Assembly: GCF_029227915.1 (NCBI RefSeq)
Contig: NC_079889.1
Location: 1,984,001-2,048,000 of the forward strand
Direction: 5' to 3'
From: Hydractinia symbiolongicarpus
Lineage: Eukaryota; Cnidaria; Hydrozoa; Anthoathecata; Hydractiniidae
DNA: 64,000 nucleotides
This document shows positions 37,101-51,000 of this stretch, piece by piece. The number at the start of each line of letters is the position of its first letter. Position 1 is the first letter of the stretch. The notes beneath the pieces were generated by a model. The model did not search any database, was not told the origin of the DNA, and saw nothing but the letters and a program-made list of their open reading frames with translations. Both the position numbers and the translations under genes were made by a program.

Positions 37101-40100
37101 ATATGTTGTTAGTTTAAAAGCTATTGTAAAGATGTGCATTTTTTTCTGTGTCGATGTTGACAAATTCAACTACGTGCTGAATCACATCACACAATGAGCA
37201 ATAAGCTGAACAAGTAAAAACTCACCAGTATGTTGATCAATGCGATGAATAGTATTATTACCAATGCCGCCCTTTGCGCCATTTAACGCCACACTTTGAA
37301 CCACTACCATTAACTCTCTCGTCACTGGTAAATAGATATCATATTTATACAAAGGATTCCCTGTTACTTTCGTAACATCGGTCGATTGATCTTGCGAGCT
37401 AGGGTTGTCGGGAACAGTAGCGGCCAGCATGCAGTTGGAAACATCTTTTGAAAACAAGTTAAAGTGACATACAGTGACGTCGTATTGAATCGATTTGACT
37501 AAAGGGTCAGTAGAATCAACTATATTCTGTGGGGTTCTCCAGCAGATTTGGGCTTTCATTCCGAGTTGAAGGTTGTAAGGAAGATTTATTTGACATAATG
37601 AGATAGCCGTTGGACTTCCAGGTAGTTCTAAAATAAACAACACATGTGTAATATTTATTATAAAAGAAAGTAAAAATTATCACCCACAATAGTTCCCAAC
37701 AAAGATAAAGGTTATAGTTTTAAAATAGCTCCTTTTTCTTATATATTTTCTCAATCTTCATTTACACAGGAAAATAACAATATACCGTAAATGATTCAAA
37801 GTTAGGGTTTTTTCCTTTTTTTTTCAACCGGTAAACGAGACGGAAGACAACCCCTAAGATCTGGATAGATGCCGAGGAAGTGATAACGTTCATAAGCAAT
37901 CAAAAAATGCTATAAAAATTCCACTAATGTCTATATTTAACCTTTCCCTGCTGCAGGGATATTTTCCTGAAAACTTGCAAGAGTTCTACCAGTATATAAC
38001 GCAGGCTAAATGACTAATGTATCTAATTATAGACCAATACTATTTCTTCCATGTTTCTCAAAAAATACTAGAACGCATAATGTACAATACATTTTACTCT
38101 TTTTTAACTGCTAATAATATTTTATATAGCAATCAATTTGGCTTTCAAGCAGGTCATTCTACTGATCATGCAATAGTTAAACTTGTTAATGAAATATCAA
38201 AAGCGTTTGACGAAAACAAGTACGTGCTAGGAATTTTTATAGATCTAAGCAAAGCATTTGACACCGTAGATCACAAAATTCTACTAGAAACATTCAAAAA
38301 CTATGGAGTTCCACAAGGTTCCATATTAGGACCACTCTTATTTTTCATATATGTAAATGATTTAAACGAAGCTTCAAATATTATACATTCAATTTTATTT
38401 ACAGATAATACAAATCTGTTTTATGCACATAAAGATATAAAAACATTATTTCGCACAGTCAATAATGAACTCTCTAAGCTGGCAAAATGGTTTAGGGCAA
38501 ACAGACTGTCCCTAAATATTTCTAAAACAAAGTACATACTTTTTCACAGGCAAAACAAAAAAGATGATATACCATTGAAATTTCCTGGTCTCTATAATAA
38601 TACGCCAGTTCTGTCTGTCTGTGACTTTTGCAAAGTGGATAAAATTTCTTTGATAAAGTCTATAAAACATCGCCTATAAATTTGTTCTGTAAATTAGCAA
38701 ACTTTGACGTTAGAGCAATATTGACGTCAAAGGAAAGTTTATTAAGATTAGGGAAGCCATTGCATTGCACTTTAAAATTTAAGGCTAAATAACTTGGAAA
38801 CGGGTGAAAATAACTGACGTCATCTCCTGCGTGGGTAACTAGGGACTACCTGGGACCAATTTGGGTAGGTTTTCCAAACCTGGAACACCGAATCCGTTTC
38901 GGAATGGACGGGTTAATGACGTCATCAAAAAACCTTTAAACCCTGATATCTCTGCAACCGTTTGTCAAAAGTACATAATCCTATACATTTTTTTCATCAG
39001 CGTTTCAAGATCTATACGATGAAGGCAACAGGTATACACATTTCTAAAAAAAAAATTGTGTTCTGACATGTCTCTGCTGACGTCATCAAAGTTTAAATGA
39101 CGGTTGTTTTTCTCTATTATCCTGCCTAAGTGGATCTTTCCACGGGCTTTATCGACTAGTCTATATAATAATACGCCAGTTCCGTGTGTCTGTAACAGGC
39201 AAAGTGGATATGTTCATTTTCCTTTGATCTTACCGAAATTTTCTTTGAAGTAACCGAAAAATGCATGTCTAATATGGTAAATTTTCTCACGTTACGGCGC
39301 GACGTCAATAACACTACTTTAACGTCAATATCCTATATTAAATTAATGAGGCCGTTACAGTGCACTTAAAACTTCGAGGCCAAATAACTTAGAAACGAGG
39401 TGGTGACGTCAATGATTTTTCACCGCGTGGATAACTAGGGACCACCTAGGACCAATTTGGGTAAGTTTCCCAAACCTGGGTCCCCGAATCCGTTTCGGAA
39501 TGGACGGGTTGATGACGTCGTCAAAAAACCTTTAAACCCTAATATCTCTGCAACCGTTTATCAAAAGTACATGATCCTATACATTTTCTTGATCAGCGTT
39601 TCAAGATCTATACGATGAAGGTAACAGGTATACAAATTCATAAAAAGAATTTTTAAGGTTTTGGCAAGTCTCTTCTGACGTCAGCAAAATTTTAAACACC
39701 TCATATCTCCTTAACCGTTCATCAAAAGCAAATGATTCCATGCATTATTTTGCTCAGAATTTTGAGCTCTACACAATAGAGGCAACGCGAAATCACGGTT
39801 ACAAATTATTTTTTTGTGGATGGGTTGCTAAGGTCATCAAGATTTAAAATAAAAATTTAAATTCTTTTTCATTTTTATCCTACTTCAGTAGATTTTTCCA
39901 CGGACTTTATCGACTAGTTTATCCATTAATAATATAAGTATAAAAAGAGAACAAAATCCATGAACTTTATAGGAGTTATTTTGATGAAAATCTTACTTGG
40001 AGGGAACATACAAATATTTTAGAAGAAAAGGTTGCGAAGAATATTGGCATCCTATTTAAAGCAAAATTTGTTCTAGATCAGAATTGTTTAAAAACATATG

Positions 40101-42364
40101 TTCTTCTTTCATTCAGTGCATCTAAATTATGCAAATATTGCGTTTTGTAGCGTTGGTGCTGACCAACGCTACAAAATTGACAAAATTACAAAATAAATAA
40201 GAACATGCATTCAGAATTAATTTAAATGTTGACAGGTACACTCACTCCAGGGAGTTATTAAAAAGCTCAATATACTGAATTTATACTAACTAAACATTTA
40301 TCAAACTCTTATTTTTATGTTTAAGCTTGAAAACAATATGTTACTAAGAGTATTTAATAATATGTTTCAGAAGATACAACATAAATATCCATCCAGATTT
40401 TCAATTAACAGTTTTTTTCAATCTAGGATTAATTATACAATCACAGAGTTCTCTATAACTAGCAGAGGACCTAAATTGTGGAATATATTTCTTAATAACG
40501 ACATGAAAACTATTACATCACTTAACGAATTCAAACATAAACTAAAACATAAACTATTGACTACTGACAATCTATATTTATTTTAAAACACACGGTAGTT
40601 ACAACGTACGACACATATAACACAACTCCTCATCATCTTCAATGCTAACCTTTTATATAGGTTGGGGGCTTGGTGATAAGGCTATCATAGCTTTTTTCTT
40701 GTTCCCGCCTTTTTTTTACCTCTTTAGTTAACCTTTTAGCATATGCAATCATATCTCTAGATTATACGATATAATAGCTTAAAATTTGTATCTTATTTTT
40801 ACGGATAACTGTAACTCAACGGCAAAAAAAAGAAGGAAAAAGGAAAAGAAAAAAAAGAAAGAAAGTGGCTCCCTTAGAGACGATTGTAGAGAAGGACAAA
40901 AAAGGCGATAGTGATATTGAGATCGGTTAGTGTTTGTTTTTATTACTTGTAGAAAGATATGTTGTATTTATTTATTGAAATCGTAGTTTTTTTTGCACAC
41001 TAGAATTTTTGCATAATTTTTAAGCTCTCTTTCCGAAAACTCATTTTGACAAATAAACCCTGGGGGGTTTAATCGATCATTTACAGTACATGTTTTTGGC
41101 AAGTGACGTTAAGGTTTCTGATATTGTAATTTTCAATGTAGCTAAGTATGTTACAATCTCCTTTATTTTACTAAGTATCCTTGAGTGATATAAGTTACCG
41201 GTAAAAATGTTGGCAACGTTTGCATCTTTATTTTAGCGCATTTTCTTTTACTGATGAAGTGGTATCTTTTACTCACCTTTTATTGTGAGATTGCTTGTGT
41301 CTTTTGTCTTGAAAACTGGCGTTAAAATTTTCTCTGAGTTATTAAATTTCTGAAATATAACAGCATGGATGACTGAGTCTGATAATAAGTGATCAAATAT
41401 TAATGACTGTGCAGGTTTGCTGGTCAACAGAAGCGGGGTTGGAACCATTTTTTGTTTGTATATCATGGAAACAGTGGCAGTATAGTTCAACGATGTTGTG
41501 TTTTCGCTGCTGGAAATCATCTCAGGAGTCAGCACGATACTTCTGTATTCAGAATAAACTGAAAAATACAGTTAAAGAAATTATGACTCAATTTTGACAT
41601 GAAAACAAATAGAAAAAACAATAAATAAATCGAAATAGATAGATCCTAATTTACTTGCTTTATGTCATTTTATTTTAATGAACACTAAAAAACAGAAAAG
41701 CATTGACATTTTTAAACATTCACCATGCTAATTCTACTGTGCAAAGAAAACTATTAGTAACAATAATAAATAAGGGGATTCTTAAACGGAAGAAGCAATT
41801 TCCTTTGAGAAAATAGACGAGTGAATTAATCTTCCCTAACTCTTTTGCACTGCATACTGCATAAGAATTTCATATATTTTTCACATATAGGGGGGGGGGG
41901 GGGATAGAACGTTTTTTACCAAGTGTTATGGATTATTTTTCCATTCTCATTTTGAAAACTTATAACCCCATAAGTAAGTTTCTAATACAAATGTTGATTT
42001 TATTGTTGCCTATAATAACAATAATATCACTGCTACGAACCTGCAAGCATGCTAAAATGGTTTTGATACTATGTAAGCTTGCAAGATATTTTAGGCATTT
42101 GTTTAGGCTTACTATCTTAACTGTTACGTCATCAATGATGATGCTATATGATTAGATGGGAAGCATGGAAGTAAAAAAAAAATCATTCAAATATATTTGA
42201 TAAACAATTTTTTATTCTCTGTAAGATAAAAAACAACTACAAAAATATAATCTACAATCAATGTTAGATGAGAATATAATCTAAATAAAGAATACCATAC
42301 CTGTACTAACTGCAAGAAGGCATGATATTAAAAGCAACCTGGTGAACAAAATTACAATTTCCAT
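34171..42364 (-). CDS. Secreted or receptor-type protein with fibronectin-III-like domains, 3' end not found
   Basis: Four exons join with matching phase: 42364-42301, 41558-41277, 37627-37226 and 34440-34171. Every intron is phase 1, the symmetrical pattern usual for extracellular modules. Exon 1 is a signal peptide (EIVILFTRLLLISCLLAVST). Exon 2 (about 94 residues) is not recognised. Exon 3 encodes a beta-rich module with ICWRTP, IQYDVTVCHF and YDIYLPVTREL, probably an FN3-like fold with an inserted Asp/Ser-rich loop. Exon 4 is a clearer FN3 domain (INMTWLPSS, QYRIRYTE, TTYEIGIAV). N-glycosylation sequons are frequent. Reading on past the last donor gives a short hydrophilic tail ending at a stop at 34067, so either an intron-retained end or further exons to the left are possible. 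I do not recognise an orthologue; a cytokine-receptor-like or adhesion role would be a guess. Confidence 0.75.
38591..39159 (+). mobile_element. Helitron-like non-autonomous element, tandem copy 1
   Basis: Begins TCTATAATAATACGCCAG and ends with the hairpin GTGGA-TCTT-TCCAC followed by GGGCTTTATCGACTAG. A 5' TC, a 3' hairpin and a terminal CTRR (here CTAG) are the marks of Helitrons. It interrupts the LINE. The body contains GACGTCATC motifs and AT-rich blocks shared with copy 2. No coding capacity. Confidence 0.55.
39160..39917 (+). mobile_element. Helitron-like non-autonomous element, tandem copy 2
   Basis: Starts TCTATATAATAATACGCCAG directly after the CTAG of copy 1 and ends TTTATCGACTAG, followed by T as expected. 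It is about 190 bp longer than copy 1 and has a weaker 3' hairpin. The bodies align through CGTTTCGGAATGGACGGG, ATCTCTGCAACCGTTT and CAAGATCTATACGATGAAG. Confidence 0.55.
41890..41903. repeat. Run of 14 G
   Basis: A 14-base G homopolymer in an otherwise AT-rich intron (FN3 gene intron 1). Its length is likely to be unreliable in sequencing. Confidence 0.95.
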
Positions 42365-42617
42365 TATTTCTTTACACTTTGTTAAGTGTCTTACTGCACA
42401 CATTTACTGCATGATCTACTAGCATGAACAAATCTGTAACTTTATGCCAAGGGAATAACATATGCGATACGCGATGCAGTTTATTCTGTTCAAAAGTCAG
42501 AATAACTGACCCATGAAATTACTGATACAGGTTTTGCAAACAGGAACTTGTTATAGAAGTTGTTGAATCTCACTTATCTGTGTTCATTAGATACTCACTT
42601 TTCTGTGTTAGATATGT

Positions 42618-43168
<551 letters not shown>

Positions 43169-43345
43169 GGGGAGTCCTAGAGTATTTACTGCTCATTTTG
43201 AGCTACGCACATCTGATTAGGGTCCGAGCTCTACCAGACAATTTCTTGCAATATCCAACGGTCAAGTGTGCCATCTTCCCAATTTCCATCACATAGCTTG
43301 GGTTCACCGAGGCTATGGTAACAATTACTCTCCCATGTAGAATTT
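43169..43345. repeat. Flank of the GATA repeat family with a GCCATCTTCCCAATTT-type repeat
   Basis: GGGAGTCCTAGAGTATTTACTGCTCATTTTGAGCTACG is the inverted counterpart of 20722-20765, and the following 110 bp resemble 13735-13905. The GATA array is thus embedded in, or flanked by, a dispersed element. Confidence 0.65.
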
Positions 43346-45570
43346 ATTCTTCGTCTTTCAACATATTTCCACAACTATCACTTCTGCTGGTTGGTCATAG
43401 CTGCCGCACACTTAGCCACATGTTGCAGTTTACTTGTTAATGGACACGGACTTAGACCCTTAGATTTTTTGGTTAGGTTATAGTGCTGCTATTGCTCCTT
43501 ATTGTCAGCGTTTTACATTTCAGGGCTGTTGATTTTGTAAAGTGTACGTGTTAAATAATGCGACTAGCCCACTTTGAACGATGCTTACCAAACGTCGGAT
43601 CTAAAGAAGTAGCACTTTCAATGGGTGAAAAAGTGCCATTGTCTAAATATTTTTGTGAGGGCCAGCTAGCATCTTTTGAAGTTAAGTTTCTTGAGGAATA
43701 CTTGAATTTGCCCAAATTATTTACAAAGTAGTTTTAGAAAAATTACACATGAAGTGAGCCAACTCGCCTTAATTGTTGCAAGAATATCCATGGCTTTCTG
43801 ACAACTTCAGCTATTTAGCAAAAATCCTTATTCCACCCAGAAACCCCATTGCAGAAAAATAGGTAGTGTAAAATAGGTTTTGCTGTAATTTTGATGACTG
43901 AAAACATAAAGGGGGTCAAAAATAACGTCGAAATGACACTTTGTATGGTGACTTCTTTATCAGGTAAATGATCTTATTTCTTTTTTAAAAAATACATGAA
44001 ATCACACGAAGCATCAAAATATTTTTCAAGGATTTGTTAGGAAACCAACCCCTACCCTGTACTTTTTACATCATCAGAAGGTTTAACACCTAATTTCACT
44101 ATCATGAAAAGAACTTTTTTGCCCTATGCGATTTTCATAGTTAATTGTTAAATCAGCTGACTTTTGTTACTAACTAAAAACGTACCCCCTCTTTCGAGAA
44201 TTTTCACAATCTGCATTATTCCATATTTATACCCGCCGAAAAGAATGTCTAAAATATGGGCAGGTGCAACAAAAAACAATAAAGCTGGGTAGCTTTAGAA
44301 CTGGGGCACTACTGGTCAACATTAAAAAAATGAACTTTACTAGAATTATCCGTACCAGTTCTCCTAAAAACTGTGGAGCATGCGCATTAGCTAAGCCTTC
44401 GTTACAATTCGGTTTTTTGTTGTCGTTAGCAGTACCTTGTGTCGCAGACAAATGTTCGATAGATAGGCTGTGACCGTGGAGCCAAGGAAACATCGAGAAG
44501 AATAAAAGCGCGGAGGAGCGACATGGATTTGGAATTAAAAAATTTTAGTTGTGCAGTTGTATTCCAGGTGCTTAAGAAGTAATTTTCAACGCGATGCAAA
44601 AGTTAATTCGATAGAAATGTAAATAAAAATACTATATTTTGTATGTGAGTGTGTGAAGGGCTTTTAACACGACCGTCAATTGAATGGTATTAAATTAGTA
44701 CATTACGTCACTTACCTGAGGCGCAGTGGTGCTCTCAAGCAATTAAAATCTCACCGTTACAGGTGCCCTTTACCTACCAATTATATTTACCCATGAAATC
44801 ACGTGACTCAGTCTTCTTTAGCAACGAGAAAGCACATTTTTTCCCTTTCCTTTTTCACCTCGCTAATCATCGCACGTGGTTTGTTATCGATTACTTACAA
44901 AATCTGTTAATCATGGCCAACAAACAAATCGAGAAATAAATAAATAGAGGTAACCCTTCCGTTGTAAACAGACCCTTCAAAATGACCGACCGCTTACGCC
45001 AGAGTTGGGTTGTTTTGATTCTATCACGGATCAATTTCACTCCCGAGCAGAAAGCGGTATAAGAAACAAGGCCTGTGCGTCTGATGAAGCCCTTGTTTCT
45101 TAAGTCATCCCTTTACCCACACAACATCCTTTCTCTACATACGATACTTCGAGTCCTCCACTGGAGATTAGGGACACCCCAAACATATAGCCAGATCGAC
45201 TGCGTGTTGCGATAAATTGGACCGCAGTGCGTTAGTGCTTAAGTCATCCAATCAATTCATATGATTGCACAATAAAAAAAAACTAGCGCCAGTATAAGCC
45301 ACAAGTAACTGTGTGACCCGGTGTTGAACACCACGTTGAAGGCTTAATAAAGCTGTAAACTGTGCCACACATCCAGGTGGATCTCTTTAGTACAGGTATA
45401 TAGTATGTCGTAAATCAAGTAAAGCGCACACAACATTATAGTGTTTCAGGTTTACAACCCGTTCTTATCCCGTCTTAATTTAATCGACCATTCTTTTTTC
45501 TTTTTCAAATTATGTTCCTGGCAAAAGTACAAAAACGAATTTTACTCCCGGGTAACACGCTTGGTATTGG

Positions 45571-45605
45571 TAATGTCACACATCCACATCAGATGTGTGA
45601 CATTA
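45571..45605. other. Perfect 14-bp hairpin
   Basis: TAATGTCACACATC, a 7-nt loop, then its exact reverse complement. No terminator role is implied in a eukaryote; it may be a tiny foldback element or structured RNA site. Confidence 0.85.
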
Positions 45606-46394
45606 CACTTTAATGCAACTTTGGTTTAAATAAAAAAACAGGAAACAGGCTGTTGCTACCCTGTCCAGCTAAAACAATCACTCTGCAATTTCATTTTGCA
45701 GAATAATGTTTTTACGACTGTAAAAAGGTTTAGCATTTAGTGCATTTATCGTAAGAATTACTGAATAAGAATTTTGATGTAGTCAAAATGCATTTAGCTA
45801 CGTTTACTTTTTAGCCACAATGTAATAAACAGCTTGATAGGTAGCTAGCCACAAACTTAAACATAAAAATAAATAATTTTAGCCAGGATAACAAGCTCTT
45901 CTACCAAACTAAATTAAAACTTAAAAATAACAGCAATAATTTAGGCTAGCTAGCTAAAGCTGGACTTAGGCATGCTCCCTCCAAATCTACGTTTGTAGCC
46001 AAATTCTTGAAATTAGTTTGTTTAAGATTTATACATGGCTAGAAAGCGTGACAACATTTTTATCCTAACATGCAAAGCATGTAAAAAGCACAATGCAAAG
46101 GTTTAAGAAAAGAAAAAAGTCAAGAAACGACAAAGAAACGACCAAGAAACAGCCAAGAAACGACCAAGAAACTTTCAAAATGGCCACCATTACAATAGAT
46201 CGTCCACCAAGCACACCGTCGTCGCTAAAACTTGTACTTAAAAAATAATAAAAAGGATAACCATCACAACTTCATAACAACGGAGTATGTTGAACGCTGA
46301 AAGCATTGGAAAGAAATTTGCGAGCGGAGTTTCAAAACAAAACGCAGCCGAAACTAGAAACTGGGGACCCCAGTTAATAATAAAGCGCTAAATG

Positions 46395-46620
46395 TCAAAG
46401 GAAATTGAAGGTTTCCAACAACCGTTAGTAAAAATCTAAATCTGCAAAAGTATTTACTTGCTTTGCGATTGCCAAAAGTACACCAGTTCAAGGTATCTAT
46501 AACAACATATTTCGTTCAGTCAAACAAAAAAGGTTATTACAAAGTTTCAATAATCTAAAGTTTGTACCACATCATTATAAAATCAGCTTTTCAGTCTTTG
46601 GCATACAGCTTGCAGGGTGT
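46395..46620 (+). repeat. Diverged dispersed repeat, copy 1
   Basis: AACAACCGTTAGTAAAAATC, GCAAAAGTATTTACTTGCTT, CAAAAGTACACCA and AAAATCAGCTTTTCAGTCT correspond in order to blocks at 48466-48665. Unknown class. Confidence 0.6.
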
Positions 46621-48007
46621 AAAATTTAATTAAACAAAGAATGGATTTTTCGGTAATGTGGCACATTGTCGTCCTTCCTGGTAAAAGTTGACTGCTAACA
46701 ATGCAGCATTTTAAAATTTAATGAATCGAACAACGTTTTGAACGACTTAAGGTAACAGATCCTCCTCGAAATCAATACGTTCGTAGCTAAAATTTTAAAA
46801 TTAGTGTTTTTAAGATTTGTATGTGGTTAAAACCGTGACAATATATATACCTTATCATACAAAAGCATATAAAAAGTAAAAAAATATAACTCCGCAGCCC
46901 AAATTTTAGACATTTTTTCCACAAGTCCCTTTTCCACAACATACTTCGAACGATGAAGTTTGTTAGGATGAGATGGCGCTATAGATATATGCGTACCGGA
47001 AACATCCAACAACAAATTGAACGCTCAATGTAGAGGTTTCATCTTTATTAAGGAATCTTAAATTTCTTTAATTTTTTTACTCAAAAGTTTGTTTAGTAAG
47101 GTCAATTGTAAAATATTAAAAAAATATATGCTCGTCACATGTCGTTCAACACTTTCACTATTTTGATCCACAACTCTCTTGTTTAATTATTTTGTGTGTA
47201 TTGGTTCGTGGCCATAACAATGAAAAGGGAAATACATTCAATATTTTTTAAATTTACACACCCGTTTGGCAAATGAGTAAAAATACTGAATTATCAATAA
47301 TTTAGCTCACACTCAGAAAGATATAAACAAAACTGATATTTTTAACAGACTATTTCATATTTGGGGGTCTAGTACGTTGTCTTTCGAACACGAACTCTTC
47401 GAATATTTTCAATCTCAAAATATTTCTAACTTTTTTATTCAGAACTTTTTTGTTATGATAGTTGTAACATGCAGAATAATTTATTACAGAGCAGCAGGCA
47501 GAATAAGCCAGTCTGTCTGGTTTTCAAAATCAACATTGTCATCATGATGATAAATTCACGGGTTCGCGCTTCCTCTATTTATCCGTGTTCCCGTAACAGA
47601 ATACGGCTATTATTATAGATGCTTAGTACACTCATATGCCGTAGCACTCGCACTATTAAATAAATTCACCTGTATTATTATGTGTACAATACTCGGTAAT
47701 AGGTACGCAATTGCTCCTCATGATTGCTACATTGTCGAACCATGCACTATAATTCATTTTCGCCATAAGAAGACACGTGACTTTTGAAACATTTTCATTG
47801 GAAGACTTTCACAGACTTGTCGTTGAAACTCACGAGTAATAATACTATGCTTGGCACTATTTATTTCATTTCAAGAGTTGCAGGCTCCTAGAACAAAGCA
47901 GCGCCATACATGCCGAAATCAATGCATTTTAAAAAAACTATTGAGGGCAGTGTCCCTACAAACACCCTCTGTTATATTAAAAAATTACAATTTTGTCACT
48001 ATATTCC

Positions 48008-51000
48008 TTAGTTGTTTTGTAGAGATCTGATTTGTTGCCGTCTTAGGAACTTTAAATGCTCGTTTAATGAATTCTCATATTCTTTTTCATCAATTTCACG
48101 AGAACCAGGGAAGTTCTTGCTTTCTAATGGCAATTGTAGCAGAACGTACACCTAAAAAAACAACGATATGTAAGTATTAAAGACTAGCAGAATTCCCGTG
48201 GAAGAACTCACTGAATCTCTTATTAAGTCCTTTTGAGGGGTGCCAAATAAAAACATAGAACTCAGTAATTTGAATTTTCAAAACTTACATTTCAACCTCG
48301 ACCCCGGGCTCTTTGTCTCTTTTATAACAGGAAGGCAAAAAGAGAAAAAAGCCCTGGGATCAAGGTTGCTCACAATCTGCATTATTCTATGTTTATAACC
48401 GCTGAAACAAAACGTTTAAAAATATAAGCATGTGCAACAAAAAAATTATAAAATTTATGAAATAAAAATGGAAAATGTCCAAAAAATCAAAGGCGTCTAA
48501 CAACCTTTACGTAAAAAGCGAAGTACGCAAAAACTATATACTTGCTTCGCCATTCCAGAAATACACCAGGGAAAAAAAAGGATACCAAACATTAAAAAAA
48601 ATCCAACATTTTTCAAAGTCATACAAAATCAGCCGTTTAGTCTATTGCAAACGGCAAACCTTCCAAAATTATAGTCAAAATATAAGAAATTAATAGTTGA
48701 AAACACATAAAAGAGAAATATAAAAACTTGAATCATTTAGCATGTTGTATATCTACGGAAATATGTCAATCTAAAATATTAAAAGAATGCCTCAATGAAA
48801 AAAAAGCATTCTATAAGTTACTATGGCTAGCTAATGGCAATTCTACTACATGTAACGGCCCATTGCTTGGACGAAAAAAGTTCAGTTCGTTTGATATACA
48901 ATAAAAAAAGTAAACTTCTAATAAATTTTGTGTGTCATACAAATCTACATATTCAAAACAAACTATTAAGCTTACACATATTTTTAGGATATTCTAAATT
49001 TCTGACCCATTTTTCAGAGTATGTACTTACAAAATAAGTGCTTAAAGAAAATATTTTCCGGCTCAAGACACAACAACAAACTTAATATTTAAGGGAAATT
49101 TAGCTCTGAAAGAAACGGCTAGAAACTCGTTGTACACCCAAATTCATTTCTCTACCAAATAATCTAAACAACGAACCTGTTGTTCTTTTACTTCTCAGTA
49201 GGTAGCTTGCTAGCGTTCTCCTATTAAAACTCCAATCACAAAACAAATAAAAATGTTTAAAAATAATAGAAAAAAAATAGTTTCAATAAAATAAAGTTTT
49301 CAGTAAAATAGAGTTTTATTTTTTAAGGTAATAAGAAAGAAAAATTAAATGATTATATAGTAACCCCCTGATTTGCGTTTTTTTAACTTGGTAAATTTTA
49401 GCGTAACGCCACGTCATAAAAAAGTGACCCGTACTTTGCGTGTCGTGGACTCACATGGTTACTCACACAAGCGTATTATTATATGATAACTTCAGTAACT
49501 ATGACTTTTTATGCTTAAATTTTTTTCGCAATATTTAAAGTTTTACGCAGTAATTATCGCCTAAATGTTCCACATTGTTCATGAGATCATAATTCTGAGT
49601 TCGTTAGAGTGTACGAGTGTGTTTATGACTCGTGAATGACTATGTGAGAACAAAACCATGTGTTCGAATCCCATCCTCGTCGCCATTGTTGTATTTAGAA
49701 GCAGTAAAAACACGTGCGAATGCTACTCTATATATTTTCAACTGAACTTAACCTCAAACACAACAGGACGGTCAACAATATTCTTTTAATAAAAATAATT
49801 TATACTTGATTAATTAGAGAAGAGAATTATGAAACAAGTTTACCAACAATAACTTTACTCAACAAATTATTAACCAATCAGCCAAAAAAATAACATTTTT
49901 GCATTTTATTTCAACCAATCATAAAAGAAAAATATAAGATTTTTAAATTAAAAAAAGTAAACAAAAATGGAAAATTACACTCGTTTCTTCTTAAAAATCA
50001 AAATTATAGCATATGTTTTATGTAGATTAACCAATCAAAATTCAGGAAAAACTCAATGGCTTGAATAATGTTGAACAATTTAATTAAAGGAACAAAAGGG
50101 TACTAAACTTTTTGCATGTGTCAGCACTCTACGTCGTCATTAGAAAGTTATTGTTCATCAAAAATACCCATGTGTCTTTCAAATCCATATCTATATTACT
50201 ACTCGTACTTTTTCTGTCGTTTAAAAAAGGGTCGTGCTGACTACGTACAAAATCTTCAAGGTCGCAAACCCGTTGAGTTTTCCACAAGTTCACAACTAGT
50301 TTAATCGTAGACAGATAGATAGAAAGACAGCAAATGACTTATTAGTATAGACTTATAGTTTCGCCTTATACCACGTTTAGGAAAAGGAGATCAAATAAAA
50401 ACTTTGTTAGAACAAGTTACTTAAATAAATATGGTAAATTACCATGCGTTAAAGTCACGCAAGTTAACAATAGTTACCTTGTTTTTATCCTTCCATTAAC
50501 CAAAGAGCTTTAAATCTAAATTTTTTAAAGAAGTAAGAACTTGTTACTTACTGTGTAAAGAGATCCAGTTGAGCCTAGTATAGCACCAGCAAGTACGTCG
50601 TACCAATGATGAGCATAATCCGAAATTCGAGAGGAACAAATAAAAACTGCGAGACTAAACAATACCGTTTGAAGGAAGGCTTTGACGAAGAGATACTTTT
50701 TGCTGAAAACGTAGTGTAAGTAGAGCCCTATGAATACGGTAGTAAATAGTGCTACTGTTGAATGGCCAGATGGAAACGATACCCTAAATAAAAATGAATG
50801 TGTGTTCAAAATTTGCCTTTGAAGTAAAATATCGCTCTGTAACGATATGCCAACAGTGTTTGTAACTTGTGGACATATGGCATAAATACTGATTCAATCA
50901 AATTCCCCCAAACCTGGACCAAAAAATACGTGTTGGAATCGAAGGGTAACGACGTCGTCCGAAACTTTATATGGTCTTATAAATTTGCCTGAAGTTCGCG

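Larger units (their letters stand above)
37930..40590 (+). mobile_element. CR1/L2-like LINE remnant, interrupted and deleted
   Basis: Reverse transcriptase pieces lie on the plus strand: KILERIMYNTFYSFL, NQFGFQAGHSTDHAI, GIFIDLSKAFDTVDH, VPQGSILGPLLFFIYVNDL and WFRANRLSLNISKTKY (38060-38588). After an insertion, ENLTWREHTNILEEKVAKNI follows at about 39955-40140, then the C-terminal RGPKLWN exon-like piece at 40317-40586. A frameshift near 38060 and loss of roughly 30 residues between KNYG and VPQG, plus the FTDNTN change at the usual Y/FADD catalytic site, show it is dead. It sits antisense in intron 2 of the FN3 gene. Confidence 0.9.
43346..48007. other. Gene-poor interval with dispersed repeats
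   Basis: No exon is supported. Visible structure: imperfect hairpin AAGAAACAAGG / CCTTGTTTCTT (45061-45103), a perfect 14-bp hairpin (45571-45605), about four copies of AAGAAACGACCA (46113-46166), and blocks shared with 48372-48665. The short plus/minus open frames near 44227-44493 overlap a repeat also present near 48372. The 3' UTR of the lipid phosphatase gene should begin just below 48008. Confidence 0.5.

Noticed and set aside
44227-44493. Overlapping plus and minus frames near a CACAATCTGCATTATTC block
   Set aside because: Located in a dispersed repeat also present near 48372; no domain in either strand.
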